A stretch of DNA of 64,000 nucleotides from Aquabacterium sp. (GTDB taxonomy: Bacteria; Pseudomonadota; Gammaproteobacteria; Burkholderiales; Burkholderiaceae_C). The stretch is taken from contig NZ_JAQSDR010000039.1 in NCBI RefSeq assembly GCF_029946005.1, positions 62,001 through 126,000 on the forward strand, written 5' to 3'. Of the stretch, positions 29,444-41,579 are shown in pieces. Both the position numbers and the translations under genes were made by a program. Below the pieces are notes generated by a model. It made no database searches and was not told where the DNA came from. It saw only the letters and a list, made by a program, of their open reading frames with translations. How positions within the stretch are numbered: position 1 is the first letter of the stretch; the number at the start of each line of letters is the position of its first letter.

Positions 29444-29879
29444 GCTGGTACTTCTAGCGTGGGCTGTATTGTGACAAATTATCCAAATGAGCTGTAAACA
29501 AGTTTTCAGACCTCCAACTTGACACTTCCGGCACTGCAATGGTTAGCACCAGCAATCAGCATGCCCAGACATCAAACGCGGGGAGGCTACAAGGCATGTA
29601 CTGCGCTTGGAAACAGCGCGGTCAATGGTAATTTCTTCGGCAAAAACTGCCAAGAGCCCGTCTGACTCTGCCGCCGCTGGCCGCCATGTGCCGCTGATGC
29701 GGGATGTGGGTCAGATTTCGCAAAGCGACTGAGGCGTGCAGGGCCGCGCGCCAAGATGGGGGGCGAACCAAGTCCAGCTCGGCGCTTCATGTCCGGCGCC
29801 CGGCTTCCATACTGGGTGCGGCTGCAAACCCTGCACGAGCGCATCTGAGCGGCCTGACTCAGGGAGGCAGGCGCCCGCG
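29444..29879. other. 436-base gap between the unknown small gene and the first hybrid kinase
   Basis: The only gap above 300 bases. The first 80 bases are AT-rich for this genome and could hold divergent promoters. A TTGACA occurs at 29519-29524 but has no matching -10 box 15-19 bases downstream. From about 29640 the sequence becomes GC-rich with short open frames in several phases that show no family features. I see no tRNA fold, terminator or insertion-sequence end. Confidence 0.5.
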
Positions 29880-34211
<4,332 letters not shown>

Positions 34212-34216
34212 GCGCC

Positions 34217-34243
34217 TAAATTTCAGTGCTTGGCTGTCGATAA
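34217..34243 (+). promoter_or_regulatory. Putative sigma-28 (FliA) flagellar-class promoter
   Basis: TAAA (34217-34220), exactly 15 bases, then GTCGATAA (34236-34243). This matches the FliA consensus TAAAGTTT-N11-GCCGATAA with one mismatch in the -10 element and correct spacing. Transcription would start near 34250, about 58 bases before the receiver gene at 34308, and could read on through the chemotaxis genes, which follow with only short gaps. Confidence 0.68.
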
Positions 34244-34307
34244 CCAAACAGCCGAGCAGTTTTACGGCAACCCGTACAAGCACCATTGCCAACTCGGAAC
34301 GCCGACC

Positions 34308-34727
34308 ATGAAAAGCTCTGCACCAACTCCTGCCCCTGTGTCCAGCCCACCCACCAGCGCCCTCCTGGTGGATGACGACGATTTCATGCTCGACTTTGTC
34401 GGCGACATGTTGTCTGAGCTGGGTCTGTCCGATATCAAGACCGCCAACAGCGGCATCTCTGGCGCCCAGGTGTTCGACCAATCTGCGGTCAAACCCGAAG
34501 TGGTGCTGTGCGACCTCTGCATGCCAGACTCCGATGGCTTTGAGTTCATGGAGGCACTGGCCGAACGCAAGTACGCGGGCGGCGTGATACTGGTCTCGGG
34601 CATGGACTCTCGCACCCTGAATTCGGCGTCCCTGATGGGGAAATTTCACCGCCTGAAAATCTTGGCAACCATCTCCAAGCCGGTCAACAAGCAGGCCCTG
34701 TCGGAAGCGCTGTCAAAGCTGCGTTGA
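34308..34727 (+). CDS. Single-domain response regulator
   Basis: A 139-residue receiver without an output domain. The acidic pocket is VDDDDF, the phosphoacceptor is D69 in VVLCDLCMPDSDG, and the conserved Lys sits in ISKPVNKQ. A Pro/Ser/Thr-rich stretch of about 18 residues precedes the domain. I place the start at the ATG at 34308, which has a GGAA upstream; a TTG at 34230 would start inside the predicted sigma-28 promoter. It probably relays phosphate from one of the two flanking hybrid kinases. It overlaps the region of the next start codon. Confidence 0.85.
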   Translation: MKSSAPTPAPVSSPPTSALLVDDDDFMLDFVGDMLSELGLSDIKTANSGISGAQVFDQSAVKPEVVLCDLCMPDSDGFEFMEALAERKYAGGVILVSGMDSRTLNSASLMGKFHRLKILATISKPVNKQALSEALSKLR

Positions 34728-34732
34728 GTGTC

Positions 34733-37210
34733 ATGCAACTTGCGAACCACTGCGAGTCGGAGCAGCCGCGACCCGATTCAATGAGTCCGCCGTCCCCTTC
34801 GAAGAGGTTCACCCTGCTGGTGGTGGACGACCACCCTGCCAACATCATGGTGTTGTACCGGGTCCTGGAGACACACTACCGCGTGCTCATGGCCACCGGC
34901 GGCAATCAGGCGCTGGCCATGTGTCGAGACAACCCGCCCGACCTCGTTCTGCTGGACGTGGTGATGCCGGAAGTTGACGGCCACGAAGTCTGCCGTCAAC
35001 TCAAGGCAGATTCGGCCACCAGCGCCATCCCGGTGATTTTTGTCACCGCCAACAACGAACCCTTAGACGAAGCCTACGGCCTCGAACTGGGTGCGGTGGA
35101 TTTCATCGTCAAACCCATCAGCTCCGCGGTGGTGCTGGCACGAGTCAAGACCCACCTTGACCTGGCCCGCTCAAGCGCGCTGCTCGAGGCCACCCTTGAA
35201 GCCACCGCCGAGGGCCTGCTGGTGACTGATCTGACTGGAAAAATCACCGTCATGAACCAGCGCTTCGCGCGCATGTGGAAGGTGCCTCCAGCACTGTGCA
35301 CCAAGACCGATGAGGCGCAGTTTTTTGCATTCATGCATGCACAGGCAGACGACGATCATGTCCTTGCGCGCGAAGGGGGAGACGGCTCGCCTTTGGTCGG
35401 TGGCGGGGAGTACGCCACCATCGCGCTCAAGGACGGGAGCTTCTTCGAGCACTTCGCCACGGCGCTGCACACCAATGGGAAGCTGAGCGGGCGGTTGCAC
35501 AGCTTTCGCGACGTGACTGATCGACGGCGCGCCGTGCAGTCATTGGCCGACTTGAACGCGAGCCTCGAATCGCGCATCCTGGTGCGCACAAGCGAGCTGG
35601 ACCAGGCGCGGCAACTGGCCGAGGCTGCCAGCCAGGCCAAGAGCGACTTCCTGTCAAACATGAGCCACGAGATCCGCACGCCGATGAACGCCGTTCTCGG
35701 CATGGCTTATCTGGCGCTACAGGCCGACCCGAGCCCGCGGCAGCGCGACTATCTGGAAAAAATCAACCAGTCTGGGCAGCACCTGCTGGGCATCATCAAC
35801 GACATCCTCGATTTCTCGAAAATCGAAGCGGGCATGCTTGAGCTTGATCAGGCCGATCTCACGCTGGACGAGGTATTCACCAGCGTTGCCACCCTGCAGG
35901 CCGACAGCGCGCAGAAGAAAGGCCTGCGGCTCAGCTTCGAGATCGCCCCGGGCTTGTCGCGCCCGATGCTCGGCGACGCCTTGCGGTTGCGCCAGATGCT
36001 GATCAACTACGTCAGCAATGCCATCAAGTTCTCGCCTGTCGGCGATATCACCGTGCGCGTCATCAGCCTGAAGCGCGCGCCCACTGGAAGGCTGCTGCGC
36101 TTCGAGGTGCAAGACGCTGGCATCGGCATGAGCGAAGCCGAAATGGCCCCCTTGTTCCAGTCGTTCCAGCAGGCCGATTCTTCGATCACACGCAAGTACG
36201 GCGGTACTGGGCTGGGCCTGGCGATCTGCAAGCAGTTGGCTGAGTTGATGGGTGGTGAGGTCGGCGTGGAAAGCCAGCCTGGAAAGGGCAGCCTGTTCTG
36301 GTTCACGGCCCAATTGGGCTGGTCCGATGAGGTGACAGACAAGACGCCTGCCCCTGTGTCGCCAGCCGAGCTCGAGCGCATTTGCGGCAGCCACATTCTG
36401 GTGGTCGACGATAACCCGTTCAACCGACAGATTGCCAGCGAATTGCTGGAAGCCCGAGGCGCCCGAATGAGCGTGGCCAACGACGGCCAGGAGGCACTTG
36501 ACCTGATGCACCAGCGCAGCTTCGACTGCGTTCTGATGGACATGCAGATGCCGGTGATGGACGGCCTGAAAGCGACGCGGCAGATTCGCGCCACGGCGGA
36601 ACTGGCCGCAACCCGGGTGATCGCGATGACGGCCAATGCCCGCGACGAGGACCGGCACAAGTGCATCGAGGCCGGCATGGATGACTTCATCACCAAGCCG
36701 CTGGTACCTGACAGGCTCTATACCATGGTGGCTCGATGGCTGACACCGCAGGGCGCCCCGGCGCCCGCGCAAGAGGCTGCGTCACCCCAGGCCGAAGCAG
36801 ACCCGACACCGCCCCCACCCGCCGCGCCAGCGTCCATCCCGCCTGCCTACCTGGTCGGCGATCCCGAGGAGATCGACCTGTCGATTCTCTTTGGCAGCGT
36901 GGGCGGCAACCTGGACAAAGTGCGAAAGTTTTCTCTCATGTTCATCAAGACCATGCCGACAACTCTTTCAGAGATCAACGATGCCTTGGCGCGCAAAGAC
37001 CTCGCGACACTGGGCGAGCTGGGGCACCGAGCCAAGTCTTCGGCAGGAACGGTCGGCGCACTGGGCATGGCCCGGCTTTTCCAGGCACTTCAGGCGTTCA
37101 AGAACGGCAGCGACTTGGAGCAAGCGCGCTGCATTGTGGTTAAGTTGGAACCGTTGCTGGCGCGGATCGTCCAGCGGGTCAACGGCGTTTATGGCCGCGA
37201 TCTGGATTGA
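34733..37210 (+). CDS. Soluble hybrid histidine kinase (REC-PAS-HisKA-HATPase-REC-HPt)
   Basis: An 825-residue cytoplasmic kinase with no membrane helix. It has an N-terminal receiver ([15 protein letters not shown]75), a PAS-like segment (about 150-260), a coiled linker, HisKA with H312 in [19 protein letters not shown], HATPase_c with [10 protein letters not shown] and [13 protein letters not shown], a second receiver (D603), a Pro/Ala-rich linker and an HPt with H765 ([18 protein letters not shown]). Start choice between 34733 and the ATG at 34781 is open. The terminal receiver at the front suggests that it is itself controlled by another kinase, perhaps through the preceding gene. Confidence 0.88.
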   Translation: MQLANHCESEQPRPDSMSPPSPSKRFTLLVVDDHPANIMVLYRVLETHYRVLMATGGNQALAMCRDNPPDLVLLDVVMPEVDGHEVCRQLKADSATSAIPVIFVTANNEPLDEAYGLELGAVDFIVKPISSAVVLARVKTHLDLARSSALLEATLEATAEGLLVTDLTGKITVMNQRFARMWKVPPALCTKTDEAQFFAFMHAQADDDHVLAREGGDGSPLVGGGEYATIALKDGSFFEHFATALHTNGKLSGRLHSFRDVTDRRRAVQSLADLNASLESRILVRTSELDQARQLAEAASQAKSDFLSNMSHEIRTPMNAVLGMAYLALQADPSPRQRDYLEKINQSGQHLLGIINDILDFSKIEAGMLELDQADLTLDEVFTSVATLQADSAQKKGLRLSFEIAPGLSRPMLGDALRLRQMLINYVSNAIKFSPVGDITVRVISLKRAPTGRLLRFEVQDAGIGMSEAEMAPLFQSFQQADSSITRKYGGTGLGLAICKQLAELMGGEVGVESQPGKGSLFWFTAQLGWSDEVTDKTPAPVSPAELERICGSHILVVDDNPFNRQIASELLEARGARMSVANDGQEALDLMHQRSFDCVLMDMQMPVMDGLKATRQIRATAELAATRVIAMTANARDEDRHKCIEAGMDDFITKPLVPDRLYTMVARWLTPQGAPAPAQEAASPQAEADPTPPPPAAPASIPPAYLVGDPEEIDLSILFGSVGGNLDKVRKFSLMFIKTMPTTLSEINDALARKDLATLGELGHRAKSSAGTVGALGMARLFQALQAFKNGSDLEQARCIVVKLEPLLARIVQRVNGVYGRDLD

Positions 37211-37220
37211 GTCGCCATGG

Positions 37221-37242
37221 CCTGCGCTAACCCACGCGCAGG
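37221..37242. other. Inverted repeat between the hybrid kinase and the short MCP gene
   Basis: A perfect seven-base-pair inverted repeat (CCTGCGC/GCGCAGG) with an eight-base loop lies ten bases after the kinase stop codon. No proper T-run follows, so a strong intrinsic terminator is unlikely; partial attenuation is possible. Confidence 0.4.
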
Positions 37243-37276
37243 TCTCGCAAGTTTCGATTTGAGGGGCTGAACTGCC

Positions 37277-38452
37277 ATGATTAAATCATCAACAGGGGAA
37301 ATCACCTCGCTGACCAGTGCGGCACTCGCTGCCCCCTGGCTTCAGCGTGCGGTGCTGTTGTTGTCCACCGCCTGCGCCGCGCTGCCGCTGTTCAGCGGCA
37401 CCGGCGCGCTCGAGATCACCGCGTTCGCCGGTGTGACCGTGTGCAGTGCCTGGGCTTGGTGGCGCGGCGCTGCAGCCGCTCAGCCGCAAGACGCGGCAGA
37501 AACCGCCGCGTGCGCCGATCAGTCCGCCGACAGCGAATTGAAGCCGCTGCTGGAGAGCGTGCTTCCAGTGTGGCTGCACCATGTTGGCGCAGTCAAGGGT
37601 CAGACCGAAGAAGCCGTGACGCAGCTCGTGCTGAGCTTCTCGTCCATCAACAAGCAGTTCAAGGCAGCGGGCTTCATCGGCGCAGGAGATACCGAGGCCA
37701 AGCGTGCAACGATCAGCCTGCTGACCTTGTGCGAGCGCCAACTGCGTCCGGTGGTGTCGGCCATGTCGCACATACTCGATGGCAAGGCCACGCTGGTCAA
37801 CAGTGTCAACAGCCTGGTGACTGCCACCAAGGAGTTGCAGGAAATGGCGACCGAAGTTGGCCTGATCGCGGCCCACACCAACATCCTGGCCATCAATGCC
37901 GCGATCGAGGCCGCACGCGCCGGTGAAAGTGGGCGCGGCTTCGCTGTCATCGCCAAGGAAATACGCGCCCTGTCGCACAACTCGGCCGAAACGGGCAAGC
38001 GCATCACCCAGCGCATGGCGCAGGTTGAATCGATGATGAAAGCTACCGTAGGGGCCGCCGAGCAGGCCACCGAAGATGACCAAGCGGCGATCGACCTGTC
38101 GAGCCGCGTGGTGCAAGACGTGCTCACCCATGTCCGCGCGCTCGGTGAAAACGCCGAAACGATGCTCGCCCAAGGCAACGACATCCGGGCCCAGACCGAA
38201 AACCTGCTGATCAACCTGCAGTTCCAGGACCGGGTCAGCCAGATCATTTCGGTGATTGACAGCGATCTGGTGCGACTTCAACGCACGCTGCAGTCGGGGG
38301 AGGAACCCATGCCCACGCCGCAGCAATGGCTGGCAGACCTGGAGGGTCAGTACACCATGAATGACCAGCGTGCGGGCAGGTGTGCCAGTGCGTCGACCAA
38401 TGGCTCTGCCGCCACGGATGCGCAGGCCGCCGAAGAAATTGAATTCTTTTGA
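37277..38452 (+). CDS. Short MCP-like protein with a CheZ-like phosphatase motif
   Basis: A 391-residue protein. Two hydrophobic segments at the N-terminus (about 22-60) are followed by an MCP signalling hairpin ([20 protein letters not shown] at about 199-218, then [15 protein letters not shown]). No ligand-binding or HAMP domain is visible. After the hairpin the helix [20 protein letters not shown] has D318 and Q322 in the D-x3-Q spacing of the CheZ active site (FQDLTGQ in E. coli). The C-terminus ends in an acidic-aromatic EEIEFF, like a CheY-docking tail. No cheZ is seen in the window and a cheY follows 20 bases later. A CheY-P phosphatase role is an inference. Confidence 0.75.
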   Translation: MIKSSTGEITSLTSAALAAPWLQRAVLLLSTACAALPLFSGTGALEITAFAGVTVCSAWAWWRGAAAAQPQDAAETAACADQSADSELKPLLESVLPVWLHHVGAVKGQTEEAVTQLVLSFSSINKQFKAAGFIGAGDTEAKRATISLLTLCERQLRPVVSAMSHILDGKATLVNSVNSLVTATKELQEMATEVGLIAAHTNILAINAAIEAARAGESGRGFAVIAKEIRALSHNSAETGKRITQRMAQVESMMKATVGAAEQATEDDQAAIDLSSRVVQDVLTHVRALGENAETMLAQGNDIRAQTENLLINLQFQDRVSQIISVIDSDLVRLQRTLQSGEEPMPTPQQWLADLEGQYTMNDQRAGRCASASTNGSAATDAQAAEEIEFF

Positions 38453-38472
38453 ACTGAACAGGTGAGGCCCCC

Positions 38473-38850
38473 ATGGCAAAGACCATATTGATCGTCGACG
38501 ATTCCGCCAGCCTTCGTGCGGTGGTGAACATTGCCCTGACCGGCGCAGGTTACGAAGTCATCGAAGCCTGCGACGGCCAGGACGCCCTCAACAAGCTTGA
38601 GAAGTCGGCGGGCAAGAAAATCCACCTGATGATCTCGGACGTGAACATGCCCGTCATGGGCGGCATCGAGTTCGTGACCACGGTCAAGCAGAACCCGGCC
38701 TACAAGTTCACGCCGATCGTGATGCTCACCACCGAGGGGCAAGATGCCGCCAAGGACAAGGGCCGCGCCGCTGGCGCCAAGGCCTGGATCATGAAGCCGT
38801 TCAACCCGGCGCAGATGCTCAACGCTGTGTCCAAGCTGATCTTGCCTTGA
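38473..38850 (+). CDS. cheY: CheY-like response regulator
   Basis: A 125-residue single receiver. The acidic residues are in ILIVDDSASLRAVVNIAL, the phosphoacceptor is D56 in LMISDVNMPVMGGIEF, the switch Thr lies in MLTTEGQD and the Lys in IMKPFNPAQML. This is the length and sequence style of CheY proteins encoded with CheA. In motile bacteria CheY-P acts at the flagellar switch; whether it does so here or acts elsewhere is not shown by the sequence. Confidence 0.9.
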   Translation: MAKTILIVDDSASLRAVVNIALTGAGYEVIEACDGQDALNKLEKSAGKKIHLMISDVNMPVMGGIEFVTTVKQNPAYKFTPIVMLTTEGQDAAKDKGRAAGAKAWIMKPFNPAQMLNAVSKLILP

Positions 38851-38944
38851 TGGCGTCCGATCAGCACTTCGAAGTGCCACCATATTCGGCTTTAACGCTG
38901 GGCTGGCGGGTTCAGAATTGAAAGCCAACAGGGCGCCCAGCCCC

Positions 38945-38964
38945 CGCCGAACAAACGTTCGGCG
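38945..38964 (+). promoter_or_regulatory. Hairpin immediately upstream of the STAS gene ribosome binding site
   Basis: An eight-base-pair perfect stem (CGCCGAAC/GTTCGGCG) with loop AAAC ends nine bases before the AAGGAG of the next gene. No T-run follows. A 14-base palindrome GCACTTCGAAGTGC lies at 38864-38877 in the same 133-base gap. Possible roles are mRNA stability, translational control or a protein-binding site; none can be decided from sequence. Confidence 0.4.
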
Positions 38965-38983
38965 CAGAGTTCAAGGAGCCCTC

Positions 38984-39304
38984 ATGGCCAATGCACCTCC
39001 CTCCCCGCCTCCGCTGCCCGCCGAGTTGAGCATCTTCACGGCCACTGAGACGCGGGCGCAGTGGTTGGCCTGGCTGGCCAGCGAATCCAGCGGGCTGACC
39101 AGCACCGCCGAGTTGCCGCCCTTCGATGCCTCTGGCGTCGACACGGTAGATGGCGCCGGCGTGCAACTGCTTCTGGCGCTGCAACGCACGCTTCACGAAC
39201 GCGGACTCACGCTGCAACTGGCCGCCCCTAGCCAAACACTGCGCAATGCCTGCACGGCGCTCGGCGTCGGCGCACTGGTGCTCACCGGAGCCGAACATGA
39301 CTGA
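38984..39304 (+). CDS. STAS domain protein of the chemotaxis operon
   Basis: A 106-residue protein with a STAS fold: a short strand, the FDASGVDTVDGAGVQLLLAL helix cap and a final ACTALGVGALVLTG helix. In SpoIIAA-type anti-anti-sigma factors the loop carries a phosphorylatable Ser (D-S-S-G); here it reads D-G-A-G, so switching by phosphorylation at that site is unlikely. AAGGAG precedes the ATG at 38984; an earlier in-frame start at 38918 lacks such a site. Its stop overlaps the start of cheA. Confidence 0.82.
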   Translation: MANAPPSPPPLPAELSIFTATETRAQWLAWLASESSGLTSTAELPPFDASGVDTVDGAGVQLLLALQRTLHERGLTLQLAAPSQTLRNACTALGVGALVLTGAEHD

Positions 39305-41579
39305 CAGTGACAAGGACTTCATCGCCGACGTGTTGCCCGCCTTCATCAGCGAGGCCCTGGAACAGGTGGTCGGCATTGAGCAACTGCTACTGCAACTGGA
39401 AGACGCGCCAGATGACCGCGAACTTCTCGACGCGCTGTTCCGCTGCGCGCACACCGTCAAGGGATCGGCTGGCATCTTCGGCTTGAACGACGTGGTCGGA
39501 TTCACCCACCATGTCGAAAGCCTGCTTGACCTGCTCCGCGAAGCCAAAATCGTGCTGACGCCTGAGCTGAGCACGTTGCTGCTCCAGTGCAACGACCAAA
39601 TTCACGAGCTGGTCAACGCCGCCAGTGACGGCAGCGCCACGACATCGGAAGCCGCCGAAACGAGCCGCCTGCTGGTGCAACGGCTCCACGCCGCATCGCA
39701 GCATGGGGCCCCGGACCCCGTCTCCGCAGAGGCCGGCGTCGATGCGACACTCGCAACCCCTGCGACCACCGCGACCGGTCTCACCACCAACAGCGAACGC
39801 TGGCACGTCTCGGTGCGCTTCGGGCCCGACACCTTCCGCAACGGCATGGACCCGTTGTCGATCATCAATTACCTGGGCGGCATGGGCCGAATCGCAGCAC
39901 TGGCTTGCGACACCGAGGCCGTGCCGACGCTGGACGCCATCGACCCGGAAACCTGCCACCTCGGCTTCGAGTTCGGCTTCGAGACCAGCGCGCCGCGTGA
40001 CCAGATTGATGCCGCCTTCAGTTTCGTGCGCGATGACATCGTGCTTCAGCTGATCGAACCGGGCGCTGGCGTGGCCAACTTCCTGGCGCTGATCGACTCG
40101 ATGCCGGACTTCCCCCGGTTGGGCGACATCCTGGTGGCCGTGGGCGCCATCAGCCGTACACAATTGGCCCACGGCCTGGCACTGCAAGTTGGCGCTGCGG
40201 CGACCGCAGGCAGCGCACCGCCGCTCGGCGAAATCTTGCAGCAAGACGCCGGGCTCAGCCCGCTGGTCGTGAATGCGGCCCTGAGCAAACAGGCGCAACA
40301 GCGCGGGCGCGATGGTGGCAACACAAACGCGGCGCCGCCCGGCGACGATACGCACTTCATCCGCGTGCAGGCCGATCGGCTCGATTTGGTGATCAACTTG
40401 CTGGGTGAGCTCGTCATCGCTGGCGCCGGTGCCGCCCTGCTGGCCAGGCAGACGCGCCAAAGTTCGCTGATCGAAGCCAACGCACAGATCAGTCGACTCA
40501 TCGAAGACATCCGCAATGGCACGCTGCAACTGCGCATGGTGCCGATCGGTGAAACCTTTGCGCGCTTTCGGCGCGTGGTGCGCGACACTGCAGCCGAGCT
40601 GGGCAAAGACGTTCAGTTCGAAATCCTGGGCGGCGAAACCGAACTCGACAAATCCGTGGTCGAACGCATTGCCGACCCGCTGATGCACCTGGTGCGCAAC
40701 GCGCTCGACCACGGTCTGGAGCTTCCCGCCGAGCGCTTGGCCAATGGCAAAACGGCGCAAGGTAAGTTAACGCTGTCAGCGTGCCACGAGTCTGGCAGCA
40801 TCCTGATCCGCATCATCGACGATGGCCGCGGCATCAACCGCGAGCGCGTGCTGGCACGAGCCTGGGAGCGCGGCCTGGTCGAGAACGGCGTCACACCGCC
40901 CGACGCCGACATCTTGAAGCTCATCTTCGAGGCAGGCTTCTCGACCGCTGAGAAAGTCACCAACCTGAGCGGCCGCGGCGTTGGCATGGACGTGGTCCGG
41001 CGCAACATCGAAGCCTTGCGCGGCACCGTCACGGTCTACAGCGACCCGGGCGAAGGCTCCCGCATCGAGATTCGCTTGCCGCTGACGCTGGCCATCATCG
41101 ACGGCTTCCTGGTCGGTGTGGGTGCGTCGAAATTCATTTTCCCGCTTGAGTCGGTGGTTGAAGTGATCGAGGCGCGCTCGGCCATCAGTGCACCTGATGG
41201 ATTTGGTCGCCGCGTCGTCGAACTGCGTGGCCGGGCACTGCCGGTGCTCGACTTGCGCGCGCTCTACGGCCTGGATTCAGCCGAGCCCGAACGCGTCAGC
41301 GTGGTCGTCATCAAGTCCGGCTCGAAAAGCTACGGCGTGATGGTCGACGTGCTGCTCGGCCAACACCAGACCGTGATCAAACCGCTCGGCCGGATGTTCC
41401 GCAGCCTGCGGGGCATGTCGGGCTCGTCGATCCTTGGCAGCGGTGAGGTCGCACTCATTTTTGATGTCAATTCCCTGTGCAGTCTGGCGGAACAGGCCGC
41501 CGCCGTCCCGGGCCATGCCCCGCCCTCCCCACCCGCACCGCACTGCGCCGCAACCACTTCGCAAGGACAAACCTCATGA
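39297..41579 (+). CDS. cheA: Chemotaxis histidine kinase CheA with an MshEN-like insert
   Basis: A 760-residue kinase. An HPt domain carries H52 ([14 protein letters not shown]). A domain at about 167-255 ([20 protein letters not shown]) takes the place of a classical P2 domain. Residues 274-332 hold two LGxxL...Q units resembling the MshEN c-di-GMP motif. Then come dimerisation ([12 protein letters not shown]-like), HATPase ([13 protein letters not shown] near 464, [14 protein letters not shown]) and a C-terminal CheW-like domain. The ATG at 39297 overlaps the STAS gene by eight bases. An upstream in-frame start at 39150 lies in the STAS gene. It phosphorylates CheY and CheB when driven by the receptor. 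Confidence 0.94.
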   Translation: MTDSDKDFIADVLPAFISEALEQVVGIEQLLLQLEDAPDDRELLDALFRCAHTVKGSAGIFGLNDVVGFTHHVESLLDLLREAKIVLTPELSTLLLQCNDQIHELVNAASDGSATTSEAAETSRLLVQRLHAASQHGAPDPVSAEAGVDATLATPATTATGLTTNSERWHVSVRFGPDTFRNGMDPLSIINYLGGMGRIAALACDTEAVPTLDAIDPETCHLGFEFGFETSAPRDQIDAAFSFVRDDIVLQLIEPGAGVANFLALIDSMPDFPRLGDILVAVGAISRTQLAHGLALQVGAAATAGSAPPLGEILQQDAGLSPLVVNAALSKQAQQRGRDGGNTNAAPPGDDTHFIRVQADRLDLVINLLGELVIAGAGAALLARQTRQSSLIEANAQISRLIEDIRNGTLQLRMVPIGETFARFRRVVRDTAAELGKDVQFEILGGETELDKSVVERIADPLMHLVRNALDHGLELPAERLANGKTAQGKLTLSACHESGSILIRIIDDGRGINRERVLARAWERGLVENGVTPPDADILKLIFEAGFSTAEKVTNLSGRGVGMDVVRRNIEALRGTVTVYSDPGEGSRIEIRLPLTLAIIDGFLVGVGASKFIFPLESVVEVIEARSAISAPDGFGRRVVELRGRALPVLDLRALYGLDSAEPERVSVVVIKSGSKSYGVMVDVLLGQHQTVIKPLGRMFRSLRGMSGSSILGSGEVALIFDVNSLCSLAEQAAAVPGHAPPSPPAPHCAATTSQGQTS

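Noticed and set aside
29519-29524. TTGACA as a -35 box for the CHASE kinase
   Set aside because: No acceptable -10 sequence 15-19 bases downstream; the hexamer at 17 bases is GTTAGC.
39150-39296. A 49-residue N-terminal extension of CheA
   Set aside because: It lies within the STAS gene, is Cys/Arg-rich, and the HPt domain starts right after the ATG at 39297.
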